Position numbers and translations under genes: made by a program. From Piscinibacter sp. HJYY11 (GTDB lineage Bacteria > Pseudomonadota > Gammaproteobacteria > Burkholderiales > Burkholderiaceae_C), in assembly GCF_016735515.1 (NCBI RefSeq), contig NZ_JAERQZ010000001.1, positions 1,736,001 through 1,800,000 of the forward strand: a stretch of 64,000 nt of DNA. Reading direction: 5' to 3'. Shown here piece after piece: positions 54,847 to 63,409 of the stretch (the first letter of the stretch is position 1; every line of letters begins with the position of its first letter). Below the pieces are notes generated by a model that was given only the letters and a program-made list of their open reading frames with translations, was not told the DNA's origin and made no database searches.

Positions 54847-56934
54847 TCAGCCCTGTGCACCAATCACAGAACCGATGCGAATCGAGTGCGTCTCCGGAAT
54901 CTCGGAATGCCCCAGCACCTTGAGCCGAGGCGCCGCCCGCTTCAACAACCGCGCCATCGGCGCGCGAATCATGTCAGGCACCAACAGGCAAGCCGGATGC
55001 CCCAGATCTTCCTGCCGCTTCGCCGACTGCGCCGCACTGCGCGCCAGCGTGTCAGCCACGCCGGGGTCCAGCGCCGCACCGTGTGGTGAGTTCAACGCCT
55101 GTGTCACCAGCCGCTCGAGCTCAGGCTCCAGCGCGATGACCTCCAGCTCCTGCACCGGCCCATAGATCTGCTGCACGATCGCCGGCGCAATGTGGATGCG
55201 GATGCGCCGCGACAGCTCCGACGGATCGCTCACCGTCGACGAATGCTCCGCCAGGCACTCCACGATGGAGCGCATGTCGCGGATGTGCACGCCCTCCTCC
55301 AGCAGCAACTGCAGCACCTTCTGCAACGACGGAATGCTCACCATCTTCGGCACCACGTCCTCGATCATGCGCGGCGCGAGCTTGGTCACGTGCTCCACCA
55401 GCTGCTGCACTTCCACACGGCCGAGCAGGCGGGCGGCATGCATCTGCATCAGGTGCGACAGGTGCGTGGCGATCACGGTCGAGCAGTCGACGACCGTGAA
55501 GCCGTTCATCTGCGCGGCTTCGCGCTGGCGCTCCTCGATCCACACGGCGGGCAGGCCGAAGGCGGGATCGGTGGTCTTGGTGCCGATGAGGTTCGTCGTC
55601 GCGCCGCCCGGGTTGATGGCGAGCAGCATGCCCGGGAAGGCTTCGCCCTCGCCCACCACCGCGCCACGCAGCGTGAGGCGGTACATGCTGGGCTTGAGCT
55701 CCAGGTTGTCGCGGATGTGCACCGGCGGCGGCAGGAAACCCACGTCCTGCGCGAACTTGCGGCGCACGCCCTTGATGCGCTGGAGCAGGTCGCCGTTCTT
55801 GGCCTTGTCGACCAGCGCGATCAGGCGGTAGCCCACTTCCAGGCCCAGGGTGTCGACGGGTTGCAGGTCGTCCCAGGTGGCTTCGGCGTTCGGCTCGGCG
55901 GCCACGGCCTGGGGCGGCGGTGCGAGCTTGGCGCGCTGGTTTCGCCTGTGCATCCACCAGGCGCCATAGCCCAGGCCCGAGGCGATCATCAGGAAGACGA
56001 AGTGCGGCATGCCCGGGATCAGGCCCAGGAGGCCGATGACACCGGCGGTGATGGCCAGCGTGCGCGGCGAGTTGAAGACCTGGTGGCCGATCTGCGTGCC
56101 GACGTCCTGCTCCTTGCCGACGCGCGAGACCACCATGGCAGCGGCCACCGAGATCAGCAGTGCGGGCACTTGCGCGACCAGCGCATCGCCGATCGCCAGC
56201 AGGATGTAGCTGTTGGCCGCCTGCCCGGCCGACAGGTTGTGCTGCACCACGCCGATGATGAAGCCACCGATGATGTTGATGAAGAGGATGAGCAGGCCCG
56301 CCATCGCGTCGCCGCGCACGAACTTGGAGGCACCGTCCATGGAGCCGAAGAACTCGGCCTCCGCGCCCACTTCGGCGCGGCGCCGCTTGGCTTCCTTGTC
56401 GTCGATGAGGCCGGCGTTCAGGTCGGCGTCGATCGCCATCTGCTTGCCGGGCATCGCGTCCAAGGTGAAGCGCGCCGCCACTTCGGCGATGCGCTCCGCA
56501 CCCTTGGTCACCACCACGAAGTTGATGACCACGAGGATGGCAAACACGATCAGGCCGACCGCGAAGTTGCCGCCGATCAGGAAGTGGCCGAAGGATTCGA
56601 TCACCTTGCCGGCGGCGCCCGGGCCGGTGTGGCCTTCCATCAGCACCACGCGCGTGGACGCGATGTTGAGCGACAGGCGCATCAGCGTCGTCAACAGGAT
56701 CACCGTCGGGAAGGCCGAGAAATCGAGCGGGCGCACCATGTAGGCGGCCACCACCATCACCATCAGCGCAAGCGCGATGTTGAGCGTGAACAGCATGTCG
56801 AGCGCAAACGCCGGCAGCGGCAGCACCATCATCGCGAGCACGAGGATGATGAACACCGGCGCCATCAGCGCCTTCATCGCACCGGCGTGCTGTGGCCCGA
56901 GCCACGACTGCAACTGCTTCATCACCCCATTCAT
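54847..56934 (-). CDS. flhA: flagellar type III export apparatus protein FlhA
   Basis: A 695-residue export-gate protein of normal length. The N-terminal half has about eight membrane helices and the FHIPEP-type block PLDFSAFPTVILLTTLMRLSLNIA; the cytoplasmic half carries DGASKFVRGDAMAGL and ends in the chaperone-docking domain (EPELERLV, HSEIPE). It forms the nonameric export gate beneath the basal body. Start overlaps the flhB stop by 4 bp. Its stop is 6 bases from the giant inverted repeat, where flhF would normally follow. Confidence 0.98.
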   Translation of the reverse strand: MNGVMKQLQSWLGPQHAGAMKALMAPVFIILVLAMMVLPLPAFALDMLFTLNIALALMVMVVAAYMVRPLDFSAFPTVILLTTLMRLSLNIASTRVVLMEGHTGPGAAGKVIESFGHFLIGGNFAVGLIVFAILVVINFVVVTKGAERIAEVAARFTLDAMPGKQMAIDADLNAGLIDDKEAKRRRAEVGAEAEFFGSMDGASKFVRGDAMAGLLILFINIIGGFIIGVVQHNLSAGQAANSYILLAIGDALVAQVPALLISVAAAMVVSRVGKEQDVGTQIGHQVFNSPRTLAITAGVIGLLGLIPGMPHFVFLMIASGLGYGAWWMHRRNQRAKLAPPPQAVAAEPNAEATWDDLQPVDTLGLEVGYRLIALVDKAKNGDLLQRIKGVRRKFAQDVGFLPPPVHIRDNLELKPSMYRLTLRGAVVGEGEAFPGMLLAINPGGATTNLIGTKTTDPAFGLPAVWIEERQREAAQMNGFTVVDCSTVIATHLSHLMQMHAARLLGRVEVQQLVEHVTKLAPRMIEDVVPKMVSIPSLQKVLQLLLEEGVHIRDMRSIVECLAEHSSTVSDPSELSRRIRIHIAPAIVQQIYGPVQELEVIALEPELERLVTQALNSPHGAALDPGVADTLARSAAQSAKRQEDLGHPACLLVPDMIRAPMARLLKRAAPRLKVLGHSEIPETHSIRIGSVIGAQG

Positions 56935-58094
56935 TCGATCACCTCGTCAGGCACCCAGCCCGGCTTGTTGTGCGGGTCCAGCTCCGGCGGCACGTGCAGG
57001 TCGGGCAGCTCCCCCGGCATCGCCACGCGGCCGGCCATCGCGGCGCGCAGCTGGTAGACGTAGGCCAGCACCTGCGCCACGGCCGAGAAGAGCGCCGCCG
57101 GGATCTCGCGGTCGACTTCGGCATGCGCATACAGGGCACGGGCCAGCACGGCGGCCTGCAGCACCGGCACGCGCGAATCCTTGGCGGTGTCACGGATCTT
57201 GAAGGCCATCAGGTCGGCGCCCTTGGCCACCACCTTGGGTGCGCCCATCTTGGCGTCGTCGTACTTGAGCGCGACCGCATAGTGGGTCGGGTTCATCACC
57301 ACCAGGTCGGCATTGGGAACGGCGGCGAGCATGCGCTTGTTGGCCAGTTCGCGCATGCGCGCACGCGCCTTGGCCTTGACCTCGACGTTGCCCTCGGCCT
57401 CCTTGTGCTCCTGCTTCATTTCCTGGTGGCTCATCTTGAGCCGCTGGGCGTGCAGGAACTTCTGCAGCGGTACGTCGATCGCCGCAAAGCCGGCCAGGGC
57501 CAGCAGCAGCAGCAACATGCCGCCGATGATGGCGGTGCCGGCATGCGACAGCGCGGCCGGCAGCGACATGGCCAGCACGCCGCCGAAGGTCTCGATGTTG
57601 GCGTGCAGGTAGAAGGCGCCGATGGCGCCGAGGATGAGCGCCAGCACCGAGGCCTTGAGCGCGTCGATCAGCTGCTGCTTGGAGAAGATGCGCGGGATGC
57701 CGGTGATCGGGTTGAGCTTGCCGAAGTTGGGCACGAGCGGCTTGAAGGTCCACACCCAGCCGCCGGCGAAGAGGCTGGCGGCCAGCGCCACGATCATCAT
57801 CAGCACGCCCAGCGGCAGCACGATCAGCAGCATCTGCAGCGCGAGCTCGGCCAGGCGCTCGGTCATGAACTGCGGCGACTGCACCGACGCGGCGTTGAAG
57901 CGCAGGCCGTTCTGCAGCAGCTTGCCCGACCAGTGCGTGATCTGCGGCGCCGCGGCCACGACGGCCGCGCCACCCACCGCGATGGCGGCAAAGTGCCCCA
58001 GGTCGCGCGAACGGACGACCTGGCCCTCTTTGCGGGCTTTGTCCAGCTTCCGTTGCGAAGCTGGCAGGTTGCGGTCTTGGTCGGAGGCGGCCAT
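56931..58094 (-). CDS. flhB: flagellar type III export switch protein FlhB
   Basis: A 387-residue protein with four membrane helices in the first about 220 residues and a cytoplasmic domain with the self-cleavage motif NPTH (VVMNPTHYAVALKY, near residue 268). FlhB switches export from rod/hook to filament substrates. The N-terminal RNLPASQRKLDKARKEGQVV is typical. The last about 30 residues extend past the usual end with a Pro-rich tail. It is divergent from the barrel gene at 58343. Confidence 0.97.
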   Translation of the reverse strand: MAASDQDRNLPASQRKLDKARKEGQVVRSRDLGHFAAIAVGGAAVVAAAPQITHWSGKLLQNGLRFNAASVQSPQFMTERLAELALQMLLIVLPLGVLMMIVALAASLFAGGWVWTFKPLVPNFGKLNPITGIPRIFSKQQLIDALKASVLALILGAIGAFYLHANIETFGGVLAMSLPAALSHAGTAIIGGMLLLLLALAGFAAIDVPLQKFLHAQRLKMSHQEMKQEHKEAEGNVEVKAKARARMRELANKRMLAAVPNADLVVMNPTHYAVALKYDDAKMGAPKVVAKGADLMAFKIRDTAKDSRVPVLQAAVLARALYAHAEVDREIPAALFSAVAQVLAYVYQLRAAMAGRVAMPGELPDLHVPPELDPHNKPGWVPDEVIE

Positions 58095-58282
58095 GGAGAG
58101 TCAGCGTCAGTGCCCTCCATTGTTTCGAGATGCGCCGCGAACTTGAGGCGAATAAAGCCGGTTGTCACCCGTCAGTTTCCGTGTTGCGCGTGTGAACAAC
58201 TGCTCGGCCTTCAAGCACCTGCCCCCGTTCGGGTGTCTCGAGCGAACAACAACCGACTCGCGCGCGACAGGGCAACGCTGCC

Positions 58283-58304
58283 GCGGCGGGAACAATCCCG
58301 CCGC
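58283..58304 (+). promoter_or_regulatory. GC-rich leader hairpin before the barrel gene
   Basis: Perfect 9-bp arms (GCGGCGGGA and its complement) enclose an ACAA loop, ending 38 bases before the ATG. It may stabilise the messenger RNA of this outer-membrane protein, as leader hairpins do for other porin-like genes, or be an end of an upstream transcript; no U-run follows. Confidence 0.4.
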
Positions 58305-58342
58305 CGCCAGGGAGGCGGTAACCATCAACATTCAGGACTACG

Positions 58343-58897
58343 ATGAAAACGATTCAGTTGGCCGTGGCTGCTGCTGCGCTCACCCTTTCTTCTGCCGCCA
58401 TGGCGCAGTCGGCCTATGTCACCGGCAATGTCGGCCTGGGCTACGTGGACGCCTGCGACGACACCCCCAATTGCGACGACAGCTCGACCGCCTTCAAGTT
58501 CGTCGGCGGCTACGACTTCGGCGCCGGCTTGGCCGCAGAGCTCGGCTACATCGATTTCGGCAAGGCCCGCTTTTCCGTTCCCGGCTTCACCGCGGACTTC
58601 AAGGTGTCTGGCCCGACCTTCGGCTTTGCCTACAACGCGCCGCTGTCCAAGGATGTCGGCCTGAACATGCGCCTGGGGATTGCCAACCTCAAGACCAAGA
58701 TCAGCGCCACGGCTTCCGGCTTCGGCAGCGCGTCCGACTCCGAAACCAATTCGGTTCCGTATTTCGGTCTCGGGCTCAACTTCGCGGTGGCGCAGAACGT
58801 CCGATTCGAGGCAGGCGTCGACTTCAGCCGCGGTGAATACGACACCGAGAAGGCGGACGTTCGCGCGCTCACCTTCGGCCTGCGGGTGAAGTTCTAA
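58343..58897 (+). CDS. small outer-membrane beta-barrel protein (OmpW/OmpA-N-like)
   Basis: A 184-residue protein with a Sec signal (about 1-21, cleaved after AMAQ) and alternating strands of an eight-stranded barrel: SAYVTGNVGLGYVDACDD, FKFVGGYDFGAGLAAELGYI, FGLGLNFAVAQNVRFEAGVD and a C-terminal ALTFGLRVKF ending in Phe, the usual outer-membrane insertion signal. It lies alone on the plus strand between flhB and fliR. It could be surface-related or incidental to motility. Exact family is uncertain. Confidence 0.8.
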   Translation: MKTIQLAVAAAALTLSSAAMAQSAYVTGNVGLGYVDACDDTPNCDDSSTAFKFVGGYDFGAGLAAELGYIDFGKARFSVPGFTADFKVSGPTFGFAYNAPLSKDVGLNMRLGIANLKTKISATASGFGSASDSETNSVPYFGLGLNFAVAQNVRFEAGVDFSRGEYDTEKADVRALTFGLRVKF

Positions 58898-58946
58898 AGC
58901 CTGCGAGGTGCCGGCGGCCCACGTCGGCACCTTGGCGCCGAGGCCC

Positions 58947-59708
58947 TCACTGGAAGCGCGACAGCATCTGCTCCAGCACCATGGTGAACGGCGCCTGCAT
59001 CATCGGCAGCGTGAGCAGCACCCCGAGCAGGCCGACGGCCAGCGTGATGGGGAAGCCGATGGCAAAGATGTTCATCTGCTGCGACACGCGCGAGATCACG
59101 CCCAGCACGAGGTTGACGAAGAGCAGCATCGTCAGCATGGGCAGCGCGATCCACAGGCCGAGCTGGAAGACTTCGGCCCCCCAGGTCTGCGGCTGCAGCG
59201 CACGCAGCACCGAAAACGGCTCGGGCGACACCGGGAAGACCTGGAAGCTGCCCACCAGCGCCATGATGATCAGCAGGTGGCCATTGATCACGATGAAGAG
59301 CCAGGCCACCACCGTGCCGAAGAAGCGACCCACCGCCGTGCCCTGCCCGCCGGTCGCGGGGTCGAAGAAGCCGGCGTAGTTCAAGCCCATCTGCAGGCCC
59401 ACCAGTTCGCCCGCGAACTCGATCGCGGCGAACACGATCCGCGCCGCGAACCCAAGCGTCAGGCCCACCAGCACCTGCTGGACGACGACCAGCACCGCGG
59501 CCGCTGAGTTCAGCTGGATCACCGGCATCGGCGGCAGCGAGGCCTGCGCGCAGACGGTGATGAGAAACGCCAGCGCCACGCGGATGCGCATCGGCACCTG
59601 GCGCTGCGACAGCACCGGGATGGTGGTGAAAAGCGCCAGCGTGCGGATGAACGGCCACAGGAGCGGCGTGAGCCACTCCATGACCTGGGCGTCGCTGAAG
59701 GTGAGCAC
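58947..59708 (-). CDS. fliR: flagellar export protein FliR
   Basis: A 253-residue membrane protein of normal FliR length with about six hydrophobic segments, FAARIVFAAIEFAGELVGLQ and GLNYAGFFDPATGGQG in the conserved centre, ending MVLEQMLSRFQ. The start is taken as GTG at 59708 (VLTFSDAQVMEW), because the open frame upstream is an intergenic repeat, not FliR sequence. FliR joins FliP and FliQ in the export pore. Confidence 0.95.
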   Translation of the reverse strand: MLTFSDAQVMEWLTPLLWPFIRTLALFTTIPVLSQRQVPMRIRVALAFLITVCAQASLPPMPVIQLNSAAAVLVVVQQVLVGLTLGFAARIVFAAIEFAGELVGLQMGLNYAGFFDPATGGQGTAVGRFFGTVVAWLFIVINGHLLIIMALVGSFQVFPVSPEPFSVLRALQPQTWGAEVFQLGLWIALPMLTMLLFVNLVLGVISRVSQQMNIFAIGFPITLAVGLLGVLLTLPMMQAPFTMVLEQMLSRFQ

Positions 59709-59787
59709 GGTCAGCCCAGCCGGCCGCTCGGCCGCCCGGAGGCCGGCTGCGCCCCCTCGGGGGGCAGGAGCGAAGCGACGTGGGGGC
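59709..59787. repeat. GC-rich intergenic repeat between fliQ and fliR
   Basis: The 79-bp spacer carries nested palindromes (CCGGCCGCTCGGCC near 59718 and GCCCCC/GGGGGC near 59752) followed by a GAGCGAAGCGACGTGGGGGC block. This type of sequence is a familiar dispersed intergenic repeat in Burkholderiales (inference from memory, not a search). Genes of a fliPQR run usually adjoin, so this looks like an insertion into the operon. Confidence 0.65.
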
Positions 59788-60057
59788 TCATCCAACCGCG
59801 CCAGGGATGGACGTCAGCGTGCGCTGGAGGTATTCGACGAGCGTCGTCAGCATCCACGGCCCGGCAATCGCCATCACCGCCACCGCGGCGACGAGCTTGG
59901 GCACGAACGACAGCGTCGACTCATGGATCTGCGTGGCCGCCTGGAAGATGCTCACGAGCAGGCCCACGCCGAGGATGACCAGCAGCACGGGCGCGGCCAC
60001 CATCAGCAGGAGATACAGGCCTTGCTGGCCGACGGTGAAGACTTGTTGGGAATCCAT
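59788..60057 (-). CDS. fliQ: flagellar export protein FliQ
   Basis: An 89-residue protein with two membrane helices (about 16-37 and 54-76), the family opening MDSQQVFTVGQQGL and the conserved GLLVSIFQAATQIHESTLSF centre. Start 60057 follows the FliP stop by 10 bases. FliQ is a helical-hairpin subunit of the FliPQR pore. Confidence 0.96.
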   Translation of the reverse strand: MDSQQVFTVGQQGLYLLLMVAAPVLLVILGVGLLVSIFQAATQIHESTLSFVPKLVAAVAVMAIAGPWMLTTLVEYLQRTLTSIPGAVG

Positions 60058-60067
60058 GGTCGCGTCT

Positions 60068-60853
60068 CTATTGGGCGAAGCTCGCCGCGAGCGAACCCAA
60101 GAGCAGGTTCCAGCCATCGGCCAGCACGAAGAGCATCAGCTTGAAGGGCAGCGCCACCAGCACCGGGCTCAGCATCATCATGCCCAGGCTCATCAGCACG
60201 CTGGCCACGATCATGTCGATCACCAGGAACGGGATGAAGATGAGAAAGCCGATCTGGAAGGCGCTTTTCAGCTCGCTGGTCACGAAGGCCGGCACCAGCA
60301 CCTTGAAGGGCACGTCGGCCGCCTTCACGCTCGGGTCGAGCTTGGCGAGCTTGGCGAAAAGGGCCACGTCGGACTGGCGCGTCTGCTTGAGCATGAACTC
60401 GCGCATCGGCACCTCGCCGCGCTTGAGCGCTTCGTCGAAGGCGATCTTGTTTTCGCTGTAGGGCTGGTAGGCCTGCGCGTAGACCTTGTCGAGCGTCGGG
60501 CTCATCACGAAGAAGGTGAGGAAGAGGCTGAGGCCCACGATCACCTGGTTGGGCGGCGCCGACTGCGTGCCGAGCGCCTGGCGCAGGAGGCTCAGCACGA
60601 TCACGATGCGGGTGAAACCGGTCATCAGCAGCAGCACGGCCGGCAGGAAGCTGAGGGCGGTGAAGAACAGCAGCGTCTGGATCGGCACCGAGTAGCTGGT
60701 GCCGCCCGCGCCCTGGCCCACCACCAGCGGCAGGCTCGGGCCGCCGGCTTGCTGGGCTAAAGCCATGCAGGGGATTGCCGATAACAACGACAAGCCTGCG
60801 ATGCGGGCCACGCGTTTCACGCGGGGCGAAAAAAAAGCGAGTTCAGTGTTCAC
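60068..60853 (-). CDS. fliP: flagellar export protein FliP
   Basis: A 261-residue FliP with a cleavable signal region (about 1-35, ending MALAQQ), then [20 protein letters not shown], the [18 protein letters not shown] signature and [20 protein letters not shown]. The start is GTG, probably 60853, with AAGGA 7 bases upstream; a GTG one codon earlier is possible. It overlaps the fliO stop. The signal region contains two TTA leucine codons, very rare in this GC-rich DNA, that coincide with an antisense sigma-28 consensus. Confidence 0.95.
   Translation of the reverse strand: MNTELAFFSPRVKRVARIAGLSLLSAIPCMALAQQAGGPSLPLVVGQGAGGTSYSVPIQTLLFFTALSFLPAVLLLMTGFTRIVIVLSLLRQALGTQSAPPNQVIVGLSLFLTFFVMSPTLDKVYAQAYQPYSENKIAFDEALKRGEVPMREFMLKQTRQSDVALFAKLAKLDPSVKAADVPFKVLVPAFVTSELKSAFQIGFLIFIPFLVIDMIVASVLMSLGMMMLSPVLVALPFKLMLFVLADGWNLLLGSLAASFAQ
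60758..60784 (+). promoter_or_regulatory. exact sigma-28 consensus promoter, antisense inside fliP
   Basis: TAAA at 60758-60761 and GCCGATAA at 60777-60784 are separated by exactly 15 bases, a perfect match to the FliA consensus, on the strand opposite fliP. Transcription would start near 60791 and run antisense through the fliP start into fliO and fliN. On the coding strand the two elements are read as rare TTA Leu codons. No plus-strand gene follows. Confidence 0.65.
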
Positions 60854-61199
60854 CACTGGGTCCTTGAGGGTCGCGGCGCAGCTTGGCGAGCAGCTGGGCA
60901 AAAGGCGGAACGGGCGCAGCACCGGTGGACGGCAGCGCGTCGGCCTGCGGCGCCATGGTGTGCAGCGTGGTGATGGTCTGTGCGGTCACGCCGAGCACGA
61001 GCCACTGGCGATCGGCGCCCTGCCCCACTTCGACGGTGACGATGCGCTGGCTGGGCGACAGCGGCAGCATCGCGACGCTGCGCATCACGCCCTGGCCGCC
61101 GGCGCCGCCCATCGGGGTGCGCTTGAGCAGCCACAGCGCGGCCGGGATCATCGCGATGATCGCGATGAACCAGAGCACGGAAGTCAGTCCAGTCGACAT
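60843..61199 (-). CDS. fliO: flagellar export accessory protein FliO
   Basis: A 118-residue protein with one membrane helix (about 6-26), then the FliO core [20 protein letters not shown] and [10 protein letters not shown], with a short Pro-rich tail. FliO assists assembly of the FliPQR pore. ATG at 61199 shares one base with the fliN stop (TGATG), so expression is coupled. Short length is normal for FliO. Confidence 0.93.
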   Translation of the reverse strand: MSTGLTSVLWFIAIIAMIPAALWLLKRTPMGGAGGQGVMRSVAMLPLSPSQRIVTVEVGQGADRQWLVLGVTAQTITTLHTMAPQADALPSTGAAPVPPFAQLLAKLRRDPQGPSGEH

Positions 61200-61633
61200 C
61201 AGCCGCCCTTCGAAAGACGGCGCATGCGCTCGCTCGGCGTCACGATGTCGGTCAGGCGGATACCGAACTTGTCGTTCACCACCACCACCTCGCCCTGGGC
61301 AATGAGGTAGCCGTTGACCAGCACGTCCATCGGTTCGCCGGCCAGCGCGTCGAGCTCGACCACCGAGCCCTGTGCGAGCTGCAGGATGTGCTTGATGGGG
61401 ATGCGCGTGCGACCCAGTTCCACGGTGAGCTGCACCGGGATGTCCAGGATCATGTTGATGTCGTTGCCCGCCGCCGCCGGGTTGGCCTGGTTGAAGTTCT
61501 GGAAGGCCACGGGTGCGGCCTGCTCGGCCTGCACTTCGTTGGCGACCTCGGGCTTGGCTTCGGCGAGTGCGGCGGCCCACTCGGCGGCCATCGCGTCTTC
61601 GGCAGACTGGGGGGTGTTCTCTTCAGCTGACAT
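61199..61633 (-). CDS. fliN: flagellar motor switch protein FliN
   Basis: A 144-residue protein: an acidic, variable N-terminus (about 1-55) and a SpoA domain (about 62-140) with LDIPVQLTVELGRTRIPIKH and GEPMDVLVNGYLIAQGEVVV. FliN forms the base of the C-ring and binds FliM. Its start overlaps the fliM end by 11 bases. Confidence 0.97.
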   Translation of the reverse strand: MSAEENTPQSAEDAMAAEWAAALAEAKPEVANEVQAEQAAPVAFQNFNQANPAAAGNDINMILDIPVQLTVELGRTRIPIKHILQLAQGSVVELDALAGEPMDVLVNGYLIAQGEVVVVNDKFGIRLTDIVTPSERMRRLSKGG

Positions 61634-62627
61634 TGTTCTCTCCAAGCCAGGTCATGTTTGAACTGGACAACATGCGATCGATCTTGAGGGCGTACTTGCC
61701 GTTGGACGTGCCGTAGTGGCAGTCGAAGATGGGCACCCCCACCACCTTGCCCTGGATGCCGGCTTCGAGGTCGAGCTCGATGAAGTCGCCCGGCTTGAAG
61801 GCGAGCAGCTGCTCGACCGTGGCATCGGCCTTGGCGAGTTCCGCCACGACCTCGACCTCGGCGGCCTGGATCTGCTGCTTCATCAGGTTGACCCAGCGGC
61901 GGTCCGGCTCGTTGCTGTCGCCCTGGATGGTCGAATACAGCACGTCGCGGATGGGCTCCAGCGTGGCGTAGGGAATGCAGAAGTGGATGGTGCCCGTCGT
62001 GTCGCCGATCTCAAGCGTGAAGCTCGTGGCGACGACGATCTCGCTCGGCGTGGCGATGTTGGCGAACTGGGGCTGCATTTCCGAGCGCTGGTAGTCGAGC
62101 TCCAGCGGGTAGATGCCGTGCCAGGCCTTCTTGTATTCGGCGGTGATCACCTCGACCAGGCGCGTGATGATGCGCTGCTCGGTGGGCGAGAAGTCGCGGC
62201 CTTCGATGCGGGTGTGGAACTTGCCGGCGCCGCCGAAGAGCGCATCGATCACGGCGAACACGAGCGTCGGGTCGCACACGATCAGGCCCGAGCCGCGCAG
62301 CGGCCGCACGCTCATGATGTTGAAGTTGGTCGGCACCACGATCTCGCGCAGGAAGGCGCTGTACTTCTGCACCTTGATGCCGCCGATCGAGATCTCCGGG
62401 CTGCGGCGGATGAAGTTGAACAGCCCGATGCGGATGTTCCGCGCGAAGCGCTCGTTGATGATTTCCATCGTGGGCATGCGCCCACGAACGATGCGTTCCT
62501 GGCTGGCGATGTCGTAGTCGCGTATGCCGCCGGTGGGGGCATCTTCCTGCTCGAGCTTCTGGCTCTCGCCGGTGATGCCCTGCAGCAGCGCATCGACTTC
62601 GTCTTGCGACAGGATCTGTTGGTTCAT
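61623..62627 (-). CDS. fliM: flagellar motor switch protein FliM
   Basis: A 334-residue C-ring protein with the CheY-binding N-terminal motif ILSQDEVDALLQGI, the CheC-like middle domain (GSGLIVCDPTLVFAVIDALFGG) and a C-terminal SpoA domain (about 255-330). Phospho-CheY binds its N-terminus to switch rotation. The stop lies within the first codons of fliN and the start follows the fliL stop by 4 bases. Confidence 0.98.
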   Translation of the reverse strand: MNQQILSQDEVDALLQGITGESQKLEQEDAPTGGIRDYDIASQERIVRGRMPTMEIINERFARNIRIGLFNFIRRSPEISIGGIKVQKYSAFLREIVVPTNFNIMSVRPLRGSGLIVCDPTLVFAVIDALFGGAGKFHTRIEGRDFSPTEQRIITRLVEVITAEYKKAWHGIYPLELDYQRSEMQPQFANIATPSEIVVATSFTLEIGDTTGTIHFCIPYATLEPIRDVLYSTIQGDSNEPDRRWVNLMKQQIQAAEVEVVAELAKADATVEQLLAFKPGDFIELDLEAGIQGKVVGVPIFDCHYGTSNGKYALKIDRMLSSSNMTWLGENNVS

Positions 62628-62631
62628 GTTC

Positions 62632-63267
62632 TTACTGAACGATGAAGTTCGAGAAATGGACGCGCTTGATGGGGTTGCCGGAGGACACCGGCCCAGCCTT
62701 CTTCTTTTTCTTCGGCTTCTCTTCGTCTTCTTCCTCTTCGTCGCTGGCCTCGGCCTTGGCGACGGGCTCGTCCTTCACCTCGATGCCGAGCGGCAGGGCC
62801 GCCTCGCGCATGATGTCTTTCGCCAGGGCGAGCTTGCCCTCGCGAGACAGCAGCTGGCCGGAGGTCTTGTGCGACAGCACCATCAGGATGCCGTTGCGGA
62901 TGGCCGGCATGTAGGCCTTCATCTCTTCGGCGAACTTGGCGTCTTCGACTTCCAGCGTCACGCCGATTTGGGCGTAGCGGTCGCTTTCCTTGTCGGCGAG
63001 GTTGACGACGAAGGGCTCGAGCGGCACGAACACCGGCGGGTTCTTCGCGGCGTCCTTGCGCTTGGCCTCGGCGGCGGCCTGGCCGTCGCCCTCGCCCTCT
63101 TCGGCTTCGGCGGCGGCCTTCTTCTTCATCATGACCATGGCCGCACCACCGCCACCCAGCGCGAGCACGAGCACGGCGGCGAGGATGATGATCAGCTTCT
63201 TCTTGCCCTTCGGGGCAGGGGCATCGCCGGCGACGGCATCGGCCGTGGCGGCAGCGGCTTTGGACAT
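62632..63267 (-). CDS. fliL: flagellar basal-body-associated protein FliL
   Basis: A 211-residue single-pass protein: Lys-rich N-terminus, membrane helix (about 24-44), a charged linker and a periplasmic FliL domain (VFVPLEPFVVNLAD, RYAQIGVTLEVED). Between about 168 and 193 lies an insertion rich in Glu then Lys (residues EEEEDEEKPKKKKK) that is longer than usual before the conserved end VHFSNFIVQ. FliL stabilises stators around the motor. Confidence 0.95.
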   Translation of the reverse strand: MSKAAAATADAVAGDAPAPKGKKKLIIILAAVLVLALGGGGAAMVMMKKKAAAEAEEGEGDGQAAAEAKRKDAAKNPPVFVPLEPFVVNLADKESDRYAQIGVTLEVEDAKFAEEMKAYMPAIRNGILMVLSHKTSGQLLSREGKLALAKDIMREAALPLGIEVKDEPVAKAEASDEEEEDEEKPKKKKKAGPVSSGNPIKRVHFSNFIVQ

Positions 63268-63319
63268 GAACGCTCCTTCAATGGAGAGCCCGCACGGGGC
63301 TCTGCTTGAAGGAAATTAT

Positions 63320-63338
63320 GAAAACCGGGGCGGTTTTC
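63320..63338 (-). terminator. hairpin between fliK and fliL, weak terminator candidate
   Basis: Perfect 8-bp arms (GAAAACCG and CGGTTTTC) enclose a 3-base loop in the 142-bp fliK-fliL gap. On the minus strand the stem is followed by ATAATTT, only partly U-rich, so it may attenuate rather than stop transcription from fliK. Confidence 0.4.
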
Positions 63339-63409
63339 GAAGGCTCGATAAGCGGGCAGAAAGCCCGGCTTCCGCGGAGCGGCGTCCTGACCCGGGCGCC
63401 ACGGCGCCG

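Noticed and set aside
59711..59795. FliR start at 59795 giving a 282-residue protein
   Set aside because: The added residues are encoded by a dispersed repeat and overlap the fliQ stop; FliR of normal length begins at GTG 59708.
63341..63349. CTCGATAA near the fliL start resembling a sigma-28 -10 element
   Set aside because: One mismatch in the core, no TAAA at 15 bases upstream and plus-strand orientation away from fliL.
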